From Paracoccus marcusii (GTDB lineage Bacteria; Pseudomonadota; Alphaproteobacteria; Rhodobacterales; Rhodobacteraceae): a stretch of DNA of 64,000 bases. Of this stretch, positions 20,135 to 29,641 are shown in pieces. Location: NCBI RefSeq assembly GCF_028621715.1, contig NZ_CP117466.1:1560501-1624500 (forward strand), read 5' to 3'. Every line of letters starts with the position of its first letter. Within the stretch, counting starts at the first letter, position 1. Both the position numbers and the translations under genes were made by a program. Under the pieces are notes generated by a model. That model was not told the DNA's origin. It ran no database searches and worked only from the letters and a program-made list of their open reading frames with translations.

Positions 20135-22249
20135 TCAGGGTTTCAGCGCCGGGTCCCGCACGCGCGAGACCTGCGCGACATCGCTTTCCGCCTCGAGGGC
20201 GGTCAGCAGGTTGTGCAGATGTTCATGGTCGCGCAGTTCGACCTCGACCTCGATGCGGTAGAAGTCGGGCTTGCGGGCGATGAACTCCAGGTTCGAGATA
20301 TTCGCCCCCTGCGCCCCGATCAAGGTGCAGATGCGTCCCAGCACGCCTGCGTCGTGGCGGATCGTCAAATTGAGCACGGTCGAATAGGCGGCGGGGTGGC
20401 GCCCCTCGCGCCATTGCAGGTCGACCCACCGGTCGGGGCTGTCCTCGAACTCGGCCAGCACGGGACAGTCGATGGCATGGATGACCACGCCTGCGCCGCG
20501 ATAGGTGATGCCCACGATCCGCTCGCCGGGCAGGGGGGCGCAGCAGGGCGCGCGCTTGAAGTTCGCGTCGGCCTCCAGCCCCGCGAAGGGGCGCTTGCCG
20601 TCGATCTCGTCCTGGTGGTCGGCCAGTTCCGGATAAAGGACGCCCAGGACCTCCTTGGCGGAGTTCTCGGCGCTGCCGATGCGGGCCAGCAGATCCTCGG
20701 CCGAGGGCAGACCCATCTGCTTGGCCGCGGTGCGCAGCGCCTTGTCGGTGACCTTGCGGCCCACATGCTCGAAGCTGACGCGGACCAGTTCGCGCCCCAG
20801 GCGCATGAAGCGGTCGCGATCCTCCTCGCGCAAGCTGCGCCGGATCGCGGCCTTAGCGCGGCCCGTGACCACGATGTCAAGCCAAGTCGCCTGCGGGCGC
20901 TGCCCCGAGGCAGAGATGATGTCGACCGACTGCCCGTTCTTCAGCCGCGTCCACAGGGGCACGCGGATGCCGTCGATCTTGGCGCCGACGCAGGAATTGC
21001 CCAACCGGGTGTGGATCGCATAGGCGAAATCGATCGGCGTCGCGCCCCGCGGCAGCTGCATCACGTCGCCCTTGGGGGTGAAGCAGAACACCTGGTCCTG
21101 GTACATCTCCATCTTGACGTGTTCCAGGAACTCGTTGTGGTCCTCGGTGTCGAACCGGTCGGTCAGCTGGGCGATCCATTCGGCGGGATCGACCGCAAAG
21201 GGGTTCCGGGTGCGCACGCCGTCGCGATAGGCCCAATGCGCCGCGACGCCGGCCTCGGCGACCTCGTGCATCTGGCGGGTGCGGATCTGCACCTCGACCC
21301 GCTTGCCGTCGCGACCCGATACCGTGGTGTGGATCGAGCGGTAGCCGTTCGATTTCGGCTGGCTGATGTAATCCTTGAACCGCCCCGGAACCGCGCGCCA
21401 GCGATGGTGAATCACGCCAAGCGCGCGATAGCAGTCCATCTCGGTCCGCGTGATGATCCGAAAGCCGTAGATGTCGGACAGGCGCGAAAAGGCCAGCTGC
21501 TTTTCCTGCATCTTGCGCCAGACGCTGAAGGGCTTCTTGGCGCGGCCGAACACGTCGGCCTCGATGCCCTCCTTCTCCATCTCGGTGCGGATGTCGGCGG
21601 TGATCTGGCCGATGATGTCGCCGCTGTCGCGCTGCAGGCTGACAAAGCGGCGGATGATCGAACTGCGCGCCTCGGGGTTGATGACCTTGAAGGCCAGGTC
21701 CTCCAGCTCCTCGCGCATCCACTGCATGCCCATCCGGCCCGCCAGGGGGGCATAGATGTCCATCGTCTCGCGCGCCTTCTTGACCTGCTTGTCGGGGCGC
21801 ATGGACCGGATGGTGCGCATGTTGTGCAGCCGATCGGCCAGCTTGACCAGGATCACCCGCATGTCGCGGGACATGGCCATGAACAGCTTGCGAAAGTTCT
21901 CGGCCTGCTTGGACTGGGTGCTGGACAGTTCCAGGTTGGTCAGCTTGGTGACCCCGTCGACCAGTTCGGCGATCTCGGCGCCGAACATGCCGACGACCTC
22001 GTCCTTGGTCGATCGCGTGTCTTCGATCGTGTCGTGCAGCAGCGCGGTCACGATGGTCGCGTCGTCCAGCCGCATCTCGGTCAGGATGGCGGCGACGGCG
22101 ATGGGATGGGTGAAGTACGGCTCGCCGGAATGGCGGAACTGGCCCTCGTGCATGCGCATGCCGTATTCATAGGCATCGCGGATCAGGGTGCAGTTGCTGC
22201 GCGGATTGTAGTTGCGGACAAGGGCCAGCAGGTCTTCGACGTCGATCAT
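20135..22249 (-). CDS. rsh: Bifunctional (p)ppGpp synthetase/hydrolase (RelA/SpoT homologue)
   Basis: A 704-residue stringent-response enzyme. The hydrolase half keeps the HD-domain motif LLHDTIEDT near residue 71, so it can degrade (p)ppGpp. The synthetase half has GRFKDYISQPKSNGYRSIHT near residues 305-325. A TGS domain (about 390-450, LPRGATPIDFAYAIHTRLG) and a C-terminal ACT domain (about 625-704) follow. Full length, all parts intact. It is third in folK-rpoZ-rsh, the standard alphaproteobacterial order, and probably the only long Rsh. Confidence 0.96.
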   Translation of the reverse strand: MIDVEDLLALVRNYNPRSNCTLIRDAYEYGMRMHEGQFRHSGEPYFTHPIAVAAILTEMRLDDATIVTALLHDTIEDTRSTKDEVVGMFGAEIAELVDGVTKLTNLELSSTQSKQAENFRKLFMAMSRDMRVILVKLADRLHNMRTIRSMRPDKQVKKARETMDIYAPLAGRMGMQWMREELEDLAFKVINPEARSSIIRRFVSLQRDSGDIIGQITADIRTEMEKEGIEADVFGRAKKPFSVWRKMQEKQLAFSRLSDIYGFRIITRTEMDCYRALGVIHHRWRAVPGRFKDYISQPKSNGYRSIHTTVSGRDGKRVEVQIRTRQMHEVAEAGVAAHWAYRDGVRTRNPFAVDPAEWIAQLTDRFDTEDHNEFLEHVKMEMYQDQVFCFTPKGDVMQLPRGATPIDFAYAIHTRLGNSCVGAKIDGIRVPLWTRLKNGQSVDIISASGQRPQATWLDIVVTGRAKAAIRRSLREEDRDRFMRLGRELVRVSFEHVGRKVTDKALRTAAKQMGLPSAEDLLARIGSAENSAKEVLGVLYPELADHQDEIDGKRPFAGLEADANFKRAPCCAPLPGERIVGITYRGAGVVIHAIDCPVLAEFEDSPDRWVDLQWREGRHPAAYSTVLNLTIRHDAGVLGRICTLIGAQGANISNLEFIARKPDFYRIEVEVELRDHEHLHNLLTALEAESDVAQVSRVRDPALKP

Positions 22250-22282
22250 GATGGTGTCGAAGACCTCTGCAGTGTGACCGTG

Positions 22283-22639
22283 TCAGGCGCGCTGGTTGGC
22301 TTCCAGCATCATGCGCAGCATCCGTTCCTCGGATTCCTCGTCGGACGGCTTGGGGCGATCGACCTCGGCGCCCAGCAGCAGGGCCATGGCGTCCTCCTCG
22401 GGCTCGTCGACCTCGATCTGGGTCTGGGTCGATTCGATCATCCGCTCGCGCAGATCGTCGACGGGCTGGGTCTCTTCGGCGATTTCGCGCAGGGCGACCA
22501 CCGGGTTCTTGTCGTTGTCGCGATCGACGGTGGGGGCGCTGCCAGCCGCGATCTCTCGGGCGCGATGCGAGGCGAGCATCACCAGATCAAAGCGGTTGGG
22601 AACCTTGTCGACGCAGTCTTCGACCGTTACGCGGGCCAT
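22283..22639 (-). CDS. rpoZ: DNA-directed RNA polymerase subunit omega
   Basis: A 118-residue omega subunit starting [33 protein letters not shown], the full conserved core. It helps fold beta-prime and, in many proteobacteria, forms part of a ppGpp site. The acidic tail (residues 80-118) is longer than in E. coli, as in other alphaproteobacteria. It lies 33 bp upstream of rsh, coupling alarmone synthesis with its polymerase target. Confidence 0.96.
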   Translation of the reverse strand: MARVTVEDCVDKVPNRFDLVMLASHRAREIAAGSAPTVDRDNDKNPVVALREIAEETQPVDDLRERMIESTQTQIEVDEPEEDAMALLLGAEVDRPKPSDEESEERMLRMMLEANQRA

Positions 22640-22709
22640 GGATCACCTGTGCAGTTGCGAATCGGACATTCGGGGCGAACCGGACTGATGGTCGCCACAG
22701 CGCCGATTG

Positions 22710-23300
22710 TCAAGGAAAACCTGGGGATTCGACCGGCGTCATTCCGTCCAGCGCGCGGGGTCCAAGCGCCTCCAGCATCGCCGCGACGCTGAGCCCGGTC
22801 AGCGGATGACGCCAGTCCGGCGCGATCTCGGCCAGGGGGGCCAGGACGAACGCGCGGTCCTGCATCCGCGGATGGGGCAGGATCAGCCGGTCGGGCGTCT
22901 GCACCCCCTGGCGGTCGGGGGACAGGTCCATCCAGTCCCGCAGATGGCCCGCATCGGGTTCGATCCGGTCGTCCAGCGCAATCAGGTCCAGGTCCAGGAC
23001 GCGTGCCGACCACCGGCCGGTGCTGCGGTCGCGGCCATGCTCTGCCTCGATCGCGTGCAGCGTCGCCAGGACCTGCGGCGCGTCCAGGGACGTGGCGATC
23101 AGCGCCACCGCATTGGCGAAATCGGGCCCCGATCCCGCAGGCATGGCGGGAGTCCGCCAGATGCGACTGATCGCGGTGATTGAAATGCCCGGGGCGCTGT
23201 GCAGAATGCCCATCGTCGTGCACAGGGTCGTTACGGGGTCCTGATCCGACAGGGGAAGGTTGGCCCCAAAAGCAACGATACCAAAAGACAGGTTAACCAC
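22710..23300 (-). CDS. folK: 2-amino-4-hydroxy-6-hydroxymethyldihydropteridine diphosphokinase
   Basis: A 196-residue HPPK that pyrophosphorylates the pterin in folate synthesis. It starts with VAFGANLPLSDQDP, keeps the core R-W-x2-R-x-L-D-L-D-L (GRWSARVLDLDLIALDD, near residues 98-113), and LPHPRMQDRAFVLAPLAEIAPDW. The start is GTG at 23298-23300, with AAGGAAAGAGGAAAG ahead. An upstream in-frame ATG at 23357 lacks such a site. It heads the rpoZ-rsh unit, 70 bp upstream of rpoZ. Confidence 0.93.
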   Translation of the reverse strand: MVNLSFGIVAFGANLPLSDQDPVTTLCTTMGILHSAPGISITAISRIWRTPAMPAGSGPDFANAVALIATSLDAPQVLATLHAIEAEHGRDRSTGRWSARVLDLDLIALDDRIEPDAGHLRDWMDLSPDRQGVQTPDRLILPHPRMQDRAFVLAPLAEIAPDWRHPLTGLSVAAMLEALGPRALDGMTPVESPGFP

Positions 23301-23408
23301 GCTTTCCTCTTTCCTTACAGGTCCATGGCATGGGCCCGCGCATCTCAGGTCCCTCACCCTGGCCCGCGCTTGTGCCGTGAAGGACCGGGTTCATCAAAGG
23401 CAACATCC

Positions 23409-23960
23409 ATGTTTTACAAAGACGACCGATTGGCAATCTTCATAGACGGGGCCAATCTTTATGCTGCCGCGAAGGCACTGGGCTTTGATATCGACTACAA
23501 GCTGCTGCGCCAGGAATTCGATCGCCGCGGCAAGCTGATGCGTGCCTATTACTATACCGCCCTGATTGAGGGCGAGGAATATTCCCCGATCCGTCCGCTG
23601 GTGGATTGGCTGCATTACAACGGTTTCTGCGTCGTGACCAAGCCGGCGCGCGAATACACCGACGCCCTGGGCCGCCGCAAGGTCAAGGGCAACATGGACA
23701 TCGAACTGACCGTCGATGCGATGGAACTGGCCCCGCGGATGGATCACGCGGTCCTGTTCTCCGGCGACGGCGATTTCCGGCCGCTGGTCGAATCGCTTCA
23801 GCGTCAGGGGGTCCGGGTGTCGGTCGTGTCCACGATCCGCAGCCAGCCACCGATGATCGCCGACGACCTGCGGCGCCAGGCCGACAATTTCATCGAGTTG
23901 GACGCGCTGCGCGACATCATCGGCCGCCCGCCGCGCGAGCCGGCCCAAGTCGAGACGTGA
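23409..23960 (+). CDS. NYN domain (LabA/DUF88-like) protein
   Basis: A 183-residue protein of the LabA/NYN family, a PIN-like nuclease fold. The N-terminal LAIFIDGANLYAAAKALGFD carries the first catalytic Asp. GNMDIELTVDAMELA (near residue 97) and VLFSGDGDFRPLVESL (near 117) carry the others. The intact acidic residues suggest RNA cleavage activity, but the target is unknown. It is divergent from folK. A longer frame runs upstream, but MFYKDDRLAIFIDG is the family start. Confidence 0.88.
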   Translation: MFYKDDRLAIFIDGANLYAAAKALGFDIDYKLLRQEFDRRGKLMRAYYYTALIEGEEYSPIRPLVDWLHYNGFCVVTKPAREYTDALGRRKVKGNMDIELTVDAMELAPRMDHAVLFSGDGDFRPLVESLQRQGVRVSVVSTIRSQPPMIADDLRRQADNFIELDALRDIIGRPPREPAQVET

Positions 23961-24009
23961 TCCCGCGTGCACCGGGGCCTGACGGCGCCGGTGCCGCATG
24001 ACGCGATGA

Positions 24010-24322
24010 TGGTGCGGACGGCGGGACTTGAACCCGCACTTCCGTTCGGAAAACAGATTTTCGTACCACTTCGACTTTCGCCGCCGGGGGTGCGATGCCC
24101 CGTTCGTGGTCTGGACTATCCCTTCGCCATGGTCCGCAAGGACGTTAGGCGCCGCCCGTCTAGTCTCTACACCTTCCCCGTCTCCGGGGCTTGGCTCGGG
24201 ATTGGCACGGGGCCGGGGCCCCACAGCTTTCCCCGAATTTGAGCGGTTCTGCACCGGCGGTTTCCCGACCGGGCACTCCAATTGTCAAAGTCTGCTGCGT
24301 CTACCGATTTCGCCACGTCCGC
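24010..24322 (-). tRNA. tRNA-Leu(UAA), interrupted by a group I intron
   Basis: The exons are 24288-24322 (35 nt) and 24010-24061 (52 nt, with encoded CCA), 87 nt in total. The acceptor GCGGACG pairs with CGUCCGC, the D stem is GCG/CGC, the anticodon stem GCAGA/UCUGU, the long variable arm UUCCG/CGGAA and the T stem GCGGG/CCCGC. The 7-base loop is CUU-AAAA, giving anticodon UAA after splicing. The break lies between U34 and A35. All arms are paired, so the gene should be functional once spliced. Confidence 0.93.
24062..24287 (-). ncRNA. Group I self-splicing intron in tRNA-Leu(UAA)
   Basis: A 226-nt insert in the anticodon loop. P1 can form between exon ACUU and intron GAGU, with the conserved U-G pair at the 5' splice site, and the last intron base is G. 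The conserved core is visible: Q-type CAAUCCCGAGCCAAG (24190-24204), R-type GUGUAGAGACUAGACGG (24156-24172) and S-type GAUAGUCCAGACCAC (24106-24120). GACUA in R pairs with UAGUC in S to form P7. No homing endonuclease frame is seen. The position matches the tRNA-Leu(UAA) intron of cyanobacteria and plastids. Confidence 0.9.
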
Positions 24323-24398
24323 ATCATCATCACTCCTGCGTATCGCAGGCTGCGCGGCGCAGGGCAAGCGGGTGAACAAAACATAGCCCCCCGAATCA

Positions 24399-24423
24399 GG
24401 AACCGTTTTCATCGACCTTTGTT
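24399..24423 (+). promoter_or_regulatory. Possible ECF/general-stress promoter of catalase
   Basis: GGAAC at 24399-24403 is followed after 17 bases by GTT at 24421-24423, the GGAAC-N17-GTT pattern used by alphaproteobacterial EcfG sigma factors. It lies 33 bp before the catalase ATG. The match is short and may be chance. Confidence 0.3.
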
Positions 24424-24455
24424 GGACAGACAACGCGCCAGCACAGGAGGACGTC

Positions 24456-26480
24456 ATGTCCAGCATCAGCGAGACACGCGGCAACGGTGGAGAGACCCAC
24501 CAGACCGGCGGCGAGGCCCTGACCACCAATCACGGGGTCCCGATTTCCGACAATCAGAACAGCCTGAAGGCCGGGGCCCGCGGTCCTACCCTGCTGGAGG
24601 ATTTCGTCCTTCGCGAAAAGATCTTCCATTTCGACCATGAACGCATCCCGGAGCGGATCGTCCACGCCCGCGGTTCGGGTGCACACGGCTATTTCGAATG
24701 CACCGATCCGATCCCGGAACTGACCCGCGCGGGCGTTCTGGCCAATCCGGGCAAGACGCCGGTCTTCGTGCGATTCTCGACCGTGGCCGGCGGCGCCGGC
24801 AGTGTCGACACGCCGCGCGACGTGCGGGGCTTTGCGGTCAAGTTCTATACCCAGGAAGGCAACTGGGACCTGGTCGGCAACAACATCCCGGTGTTCTTCA
24901 TCCAGGACGCGATCAAGTTTCCCGACCTGATCCATTCGGTCAAGATGGAGGCCGACAAGGGCTATCCGCAGGCCGCGAGCGCCCATGACACCTTCTGGGA
25001 TTTCGTGTCGCTGATGCCGGAATCCATGCACATGATCATGTGGGCGATGTCCGACCGCGCGATCCCGCGCAGCCTGCGCATGATCGAGGGGTTCGGCGTT
25101 CACACGTTCCGCCTGGTCAACGCCCAAGGCAAGTCGACCTTCGTCAAGTTCCACTGGAAGCCCAATCTGGGCCTGCAGAGCCAGGTCTGGAACGAGGCCG
25201 TCAAGACTGCCGGCGCGAACCAGGACTATCACCGCCAGGACCTGTGGGAGGCCATCGATTCGGGCGACTTCCCGGAATGGGAACTGGGCATCCAGACCTT
25301 TGACGCGGAATGGGCCGCCAAGCAGCCCTATGACGTCCTGGACGCGACCAAGCTGATCCCCGAGGAGGACATTCCCGTCCGCATCGTGGGCCGCATGGTG
25401 CTGGACCGGAACCCCGACAACTTCTTTGCCGAGACAGAGCAGGTGGCCTTCCTGCCGACGAACGTCGTGCCCGGCATCGACTTTTCCGACGACCCGCTGC
25501 TGCAGGGACGGCTGTTCAGCTATATGGACACCCAGAAGTCGCGGCTTGGCACCACGAACTTCCACCAGATCCCGGTCAATGCGCCGAAATGCCCGATGCA
25601 CAACTTTCAGCGCGACGGCATGATGCAGATGGCGGTGCCCAAAGGCCGCGCCAACTATGAGCCGAACAGCCTGGATCAGGCCGGAGAGGAGCCGGGACCC
25701 CGCGCCACCGACCAGGGCTTTGCGACCTACAAGGACATGACCGACCTGGGCAACCAGCCGGACGAGAAGCTGCGCGTGCGGGCGGACCTGTTCGGCGACC
25801 ATTACAGCCAGGCACGGCTGTTCTATCGCAGCCAGACCGAGGTCGAGCAGACCCACATCGCCGATGCGATCACGTTCGAACTGTCCAAGGTCGGCCTTGG
25901 CCACGTGATCCAGCGCGTTCTGGGTCACCTGCGGGTCATCGACGAGGATCTGGCCGAGACCGTGGCCGAAGGTCTGGCCGAGGATCTGCCCGCCGCCGCG
26001 ACGCCCATGCGCGAGCCGATCGACATGGCACCTTCGGATGCGCTGTCGATCATGAAGCAGGCCAAGCACAGCCTGAAGGGTCGCAAGGTCGGCATCCTGA
26101 TCGGCGACGGCGGGGATCAAGCCAAGGTCGATGCGCTGCGCGACGCGGTCGAGGCCCAGGGCGGCACCGTCATGCTGATCGCCAAGGAGCGTGGCAAGGC
26201 CGAGGCGCAGTTGGCGGGATCGCCGTCGGTCCTGTTCGATGCGGTGGCGCTGGTCATCGGCGCCGATGACGCGGCCAAGCTGGCCAAGTTCAAGCCCGCG
26301 GTCGACTTCGTGTCGGATGCCTTTGCGCATCTGAAGGCGATCGGCGCCGACGATGCCAGCGCCAAGCTGCTGGCGGCGGCCGGGGTGCAGCCCGACAAGG
26401 GCGTGACCAAGCTGGACCCGGCGGCGTTCGTCGAGGCGGCGGTGCAGCGGTTCTATGACCGCGAAGCCAAGGTCTGGTAG
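24456..26480 (+). CDS. katE: Large-subunit monofunctional haem catalase (HPII/KatE type)
   Basis: A 674-residue clade II catalase that splits hydrogen peroxide. The catalytic His70 is in [13 protein letters not shown], the distal Asn in [16 protein letters not shown] near residue 146, and the haem-ligand Tyr in [14 protein letters not shown] near residue 357. The C-terminal domain (about 540-674, [20 protein letters not shown]) is the flavodoxin-like extension of large catalases. The start has AGGAGGA ahead. It is next to the tRNA-Leu gene on the other strand and convergent with arginase. Confidence 0.95.
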   Translation: MSSISETRGNGGETHQTGGEALTTNHGVPISDNQNSLKAGARGPTLLEDFVLREKIFHFDHERIPERIVHARGSGAHGYFECTDPIPELTRAGVLANPGKTPVFVRFSTVAGGAGSVDTPRDVRGFAVKFYTQEGNWDLVGNNIPVFFIQDAIKFPDLIHSVKMEADKGYPQAASAHDTFWDFVSLMPESMHMIMWAMSDRAIPRSLRMIEGFGVHTFRLVNAQGKSTFVKFHWKPNLGLQSQVWNEAVKTAGANQDYHRQDLWEAIDSGDFPEWELGIQTFDAEWAAKQPYDVLDATKLIPEEDIPVRIVGRMVLDRNPDNFFAETEQVAFLPTNVVPGIDFSDDPLLQGRLFSYMDTQKSRLGTTNFHQIPVNAPKCPMHNFQRDGMMQMAVPKGRANYEPNSLDQAGEEPGPRATDQGFATYKDMTDLGNQPDEKLRVRADLFGDHYSQARLFYRSQTEVEQTHIADAITFELSKVGLGHVIQRVLGHLRVIDEDLAETVAEGLAEDLPAAATPMREPIDMAPSDALSIMKQAKHSLKGRKVGILIGDGGDQAKVDALRDAVEAQGGTVMLIAKERGKAEAQLAGSPSVLFDAVALVIGADDAAKLAKFKPAVDFVSDAFAHLKAIGADDASAKLLAAAGVQPDKGVTKLDPAAFVEAAVQRFYDREAKVW

Positions 26481-26532
26481 GCCTCAGCCGTTTTGGATCG
26501 GAATGAAAGGGTGCGGGCCGGTGGTCCGCCCC

Positions 26533-27456
26533 TTACCCATAGCTGCGGGTCGGGCGGTCAAAGACCTTGCGGCCCATCAGGCTGCCGACGAGATCGACCA
26601 TCAGCTTTGCGGTCCGGCCCCGTTCGTCCAGGAACGGGTTCAACTCGACCAAGTCCAGCGATGTGACCAGCCCCGATTCGTGCAGCAGCTCCATCACCAG
26701 ATGCGCCTCGCGGAAGGTCGCGCCGCCGGGCACCGTGGTTCCCACCGCGGGCGCGATCGAGGGGTCAAGGAAATCCACGTCCAAGCTGACATGCAACAGG
26801 CCGTCGGCCGCGCGCACGCGGTCCAGAAAGGCCCGCAGCGGGGCCACGATGCCCTGTTCGTCCAGCACCCGCATGTCGTTCACGGTGATGTCCGTGGGCT
26901 GCATCAGGGCCAGTTCGGCGGGGTCCACGCTGCGGATGCCGAACATGCAGATGTTTTCGCCCGGGATGGGGGCGGGGAAGGGCGGGAAGGGGTCGAAACC
27001 GTCCAGCCCGTTGGCATAGGCCATCGGCGTGCCGTGCAGGTTCCCCGACGTGGTAGTGGCGACAGTGTGAAAGTCGCTGTGCGCGTCCAGCCAGATCACG
27101 AACTGCGCGCGGCCCTGCGCGGCGGCATGCGCAGCGACCCCCGCGACGGTGCCCAAGGCCAGCGAATGATCGCCCCCCATGATGATCGGCATGCCATGCG
27201 GCAGGGCGTCCTGGGTGGCCTGGCGCAGGGCGCCGGTCCAGGCGATTGTTTCGGGCAGGTGATGGACGGCGGGGTTGGCGCAGCGGTGGTCGCCCAACGG
27301 GTCCGGCGTGACATCGCCGCGATCCTCGACCGTGTGGCCCAAGGTCGACAAGGTCGCGGCCAGGCCCGCGGTGCGATAGGCGGCGGGGCCCATCAGGCAG
27401 CCGGGGCGGCGCTGGCCCTCGTCCACGGGGGCTCCGATCAGGATGCAATGGGTCAT
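26533..27456 (-). CDS. rocF: Arginase
   Basis: A 307-residue ureohydrolase with binuclear manganese ligands: GGDHS near residue 93, DAHSDFHT near 121-128 and SLDVDFLDP near 223-231. It cleaves arginine to ornithine and urea. The segment HGTPMAYA after the second motif fits arginase better than agmatinase, but the substrate is inferred. The start MTHCILIGAPVDEG is set by GGAGAG upstream; a longer frame reaches into the TonB gene end. No ornithine aminotransferase lies beside it. Confidence 0.88.
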   Translation of the reverse strand: MTHCILIGAPVDEGQRRPGCLMGPAAYRTAGLAATLSTLGHTVEDRGDVTPDPLGDHRCANPAVHHLPETIAWTGALRQATQDALPHGMPIIMGGDHSLALGTVAGVAAHAAAQGRAQFVIWLDAHSDFHTVATTTSGNLHGTPMAYANGLDGFDPFPPFPAPIPGENICMFGIRSVDPAELALMQPTDITVNDMRVLDEQGIVAPLRAFLDRVRAADGLLHVSLDVDFLDPSIAPAVGTTVPGGATFREAHLVMELLHESGLVTSLDLVELNPFLDERGRTAKLMVDLVGSLMGRKVFDRPTRSYG

Positions 27457-27492
27457 GGGGCTCTCCGGCTGGATGGTGCCCCGTTTGAACAC

Positions 27493-27522
27493 GCCCGACC
27501 GGGGAAAGTCCACCGGCCGGGC
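27493..27522 (-). terminator. Hairpin after the TonB receptor gene
   Basis: A 10-bp stem with one wobble pair (27493-27502 with 27513-27522, 10-base loop), 9 bp after the receptor stop. No clear T-run follows, so termination strength is uncertain. Confidence 0.45.
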
Positions 27523-27530
27523 GCATCCCC

Positions 27531-29570
27531 CTAGAAGTTCGAGGTCAAGCCCAGCCACAGGCGGCGGCCCTCGCCCTCGGTGTTGTTGGCGGCCATGGTG
27601 ACGTCGCGGTCCAGAAGGTTGTAGATCGCGCCGTTCAGGCTGACCCGGTCGGTCAGTTGATAATCCGCCCCCAGGTCCACCGTCAGGTAGGACCCGTATT
27701 CATAGGCGATGGCTGTCCCGTCCGCGTCGAAGGCCACCGGTCGGCCGTTGGTGCCGATGCGGGCACTTGCGGCTGTTTCCCGGCCGTGATAGATCACCGA
27801 CCCCCAGGCCCCCAGCCCCGCGACGGGGGTGACCCAATCGGCGGTCACGCTGGCCTGATGGCGCGGCGTACGGTCCAGCGGCAGGCCCGCGAAATTGCCG
27901 GTCCGCTGTTCGCTGTCGGTGAAGCTGTAGCTTGCGCGCAGCGTCAGGTCGGGAGTGGCGTCCCAGTCCGCGGTCAACTCGACCCCCTGCAGGCGGGCGC
28001 GGCCGACATTGTACCATTCCCATCTGTTGAAGGTGGTTCCGCCGATCATGACCTGGTCGTCGGTGCGGGCGCTTTCTATCTTGTCGTCGAAATCGGTGCG
28101 GAACAGCGTCGCACCCACCTGCCACGTCGGCGCATCGTAAAGTGCCGCCAGCTCATAGCTGGTGCTTTCCTCTGGCTGCAGGCCGGGGTTAGAGACGATC
28201 GCGCCTGCGCCCCGTTCGGTGGTGTAGAAATAGCCCGGCACGACGGAGCGCAGATCCGGCGCGCGGAACCCCGTCGACACGCCCCCCTTGAGGGTCAGGC
28301 CCTGCGTCGCGTTCCATACCGCATAGGCGCGCGGGGTCAGGTTGCTGCCGTATTCGGCATGATCGTTCAGCCGCGCCCCAAGGGTCAGGGCAAGATCGTC
28401 GCGCAGGCGCCATTCGTCCTCCAGGAACACCGCGCGCTGCGAGGTCGCAAAGGAATAGGTCCGCCCATCGCCCAGGCCGGGGTTCTGGTCGCGCAGCCCC
28501 GTGCGATTCACCTGCCCGCCAAAGACCAGCGTATGGCTGCCCTGCCATTCCAGCGGCGCGGTGAATTTCGCGTCATAGACGGTGTTCGTGACCTCTGGCG
28601 CGCGGTCGCCTGCGACAAGCGCGCCATTGCCCGATGCCGTCTTGCGCTGGCCCACCTCGCGCAGGACCGACAGGTCGGCCGCCACATGGCCCCACTGCCC
28701 GGCATAGGACAGGGCGGCGCGGTCGCGGGTGTTGTCCTGAAGGCTGTCGTTCTGCGGCGTGCCGCGGAAATCGACGGGCGCGATGGTGCGGCCGACGCGT
28801 CCCAGGTCCTCGATTGTGGTGCGCCCGCCCTCCAGGTGGACGGTGTGATCGGGTTCGGGCGTCCAGCTGAGCCGCGCCGACAGGTCCGTCAGTTCGCGGT
28901 CGCGCAGCCCGTCGACGACCCGCGACTCGGACCGGTCGAGGCGGCGTCCCCAGACCTGCAGGCCCAGCCGGTCCGCAACGATCGGCCCGCTGCCATAGAA
29001 GGACAGCTGGCGCGAGGACGCGTCGTCGCCGTCCTGGGGCAGGGTGGCCTCGGCCGTGACCGACCCGGTCCAGCGGTCGGCGACCGGCTTGGTGATGACG
29101 TTGACCACGCCGCCCATCGCGTCCGATCCGTACAGCGACGACATCGGGCCGCGAACGATCTCGATCCGGTCGATGGCGGCGACGGGGGGAATCCAGTTCT
29201 GCTCGATCCCGGCGCTGCCGTTGGTGCGCGATTCGCGCGTGCCCTGACGTTTGCCGTCGACCAGGATCAGCGTGTACTGGCCCGACAGGCCGCGGATGGT
29301 GATGTCCTGTTCGTTGGCGACGCCCGTTGTGGCCACGCCCTGCACCCCGCGCAGCGCGTCCGACAGGCTGGTGATGTTGCGCCGCGCCAGCTCCTCTCCG
29401 GAAATGACCGAGATGCTGGCAGGGGCGTCGGCGATGTTCTGTTCGAACCCGGACGCGGTGATCACGATCTCGTCCAGCAGGATGGGGGCTGTGTCCTGGG
29501 CCAATGCCGGCGCGGTCAGGGCGGTCAGCGACAGGAATGTCGCGCGAAGGGAGGGGGTCTTGGGCATCAT
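27531..29570 (-). CDS. TonB-dependent outer membrane receptor (siderophore type)
   Basis: A 679-residue outer-membrane receptor. It has a signal peptide (MMPKTPSLRATFLSLTALTAPALAQ), a TonB-box-like segment LDEIVITASGFEQ, a plug domain (LSDALRGVQGVATTG, IEIVRGPMSSLYGSDAMGGVVNVITK at about residues 70-165), a 22-strand-type barrel, and a final aromatic residue as expected (WLGLTSNF). It resembles FepA/IrgA-type catecholate receptors, but the ligand (siderophore, haem, cobalamin or metal complex) is not known. ATG at 29570 is the first of two adjacent Met codons; 29594 is an alternative. A palindrome lies 58 bp upstream. Confidence 0.9.
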   Translation of the reverse strand: MMPKTPSLRATFLSLTALTAPALAQDTAPILLDEIVITASGFEQNIADAPASISVISGEELARRNITSLSDALRGVQGVATTGVANEQDITIRGLSGQYTLILVDGKRQGTRESRTNGSAGIEQNWIPPVAAIDRIEIVRGPMSSLYGSDAMGGVVNVITKPVADRWTGSVTAEATLPQDGDDASSRQLSFYGSGPIVADRLGLQVWGRRLDRSESRVVDGLRDRELTDLSARLSWTPEPDHTVHLEGGRTTIEDLGRVGRTIAPVDFRGTPQNDSLQDNTRDRAALSYAGQWGHVAADLSVLREVGQRKTASGNGALVAGDRAPEVTNTVYDAKFTAPLEWQGSHTLVFGGQVNRTGLRDQNPGLGDGRTYSFATSQRAVFLEDEWRLRDDLALTLGARLNDHAEYGSNLTPRAYAVWNATQGLTLKGGVSTGFRAPDLRSVVPGYFYTTERGAGAIVSNPGLQPEESTSYELAALYDAPTWQVGATLFRTDFDDKIESARTDDQVMIGGTTFNRWEWYNVGRARLQGVELTADWDATPDLTLRASYSFTDSEQRTGNFAGLPLDRTPRHQASVTADWVTPVAGLGAWGSVIYHGRETAASARIGTNGRPVAFDADGTAIAYEYGSYLTVDLGADYQLTDRVSLNGAIYNLLDRDVTMAANNTEGEGRRLWLGLTSNF

Positions 29571-29627
29571 GGGCCTCGGGGTCGGAGGGGACATGCTGCC
29601 TGGGGTCGTGGCCAGAGGGAAAAGCCG

Positions 29628-29641
29628 ATTACCTGGGTAAT
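29628..29641. promoter_or_regulatory. 14-bp palindrome upstream of the TonB receptor
   Basis: ATTACC-TG-GGTAAT, a perfect 6-bp inverted repeat with a 2-bp centre, lies 58 bp before the receptor start in an otherwise GC-rich gap. It is an operator candidate for a metal- or siderophore-responsive repressor. I cannot assign a regulator. Confidence 0.4.

Noticed and set aside
20081..22792. A 903-codon open frame on the plus strand opposite rsh and rpoZ
   Set aside because: It is an antisense shadow caused by high GC. The minus strand encodes complete Rsh and omega with all motifs.
23967..24375. Short plus-strand frames across the tRNA-Leu region
   Set aside because: They read the antisense of the tRNA and its intron; no ribosome sites and no recognisable protein.
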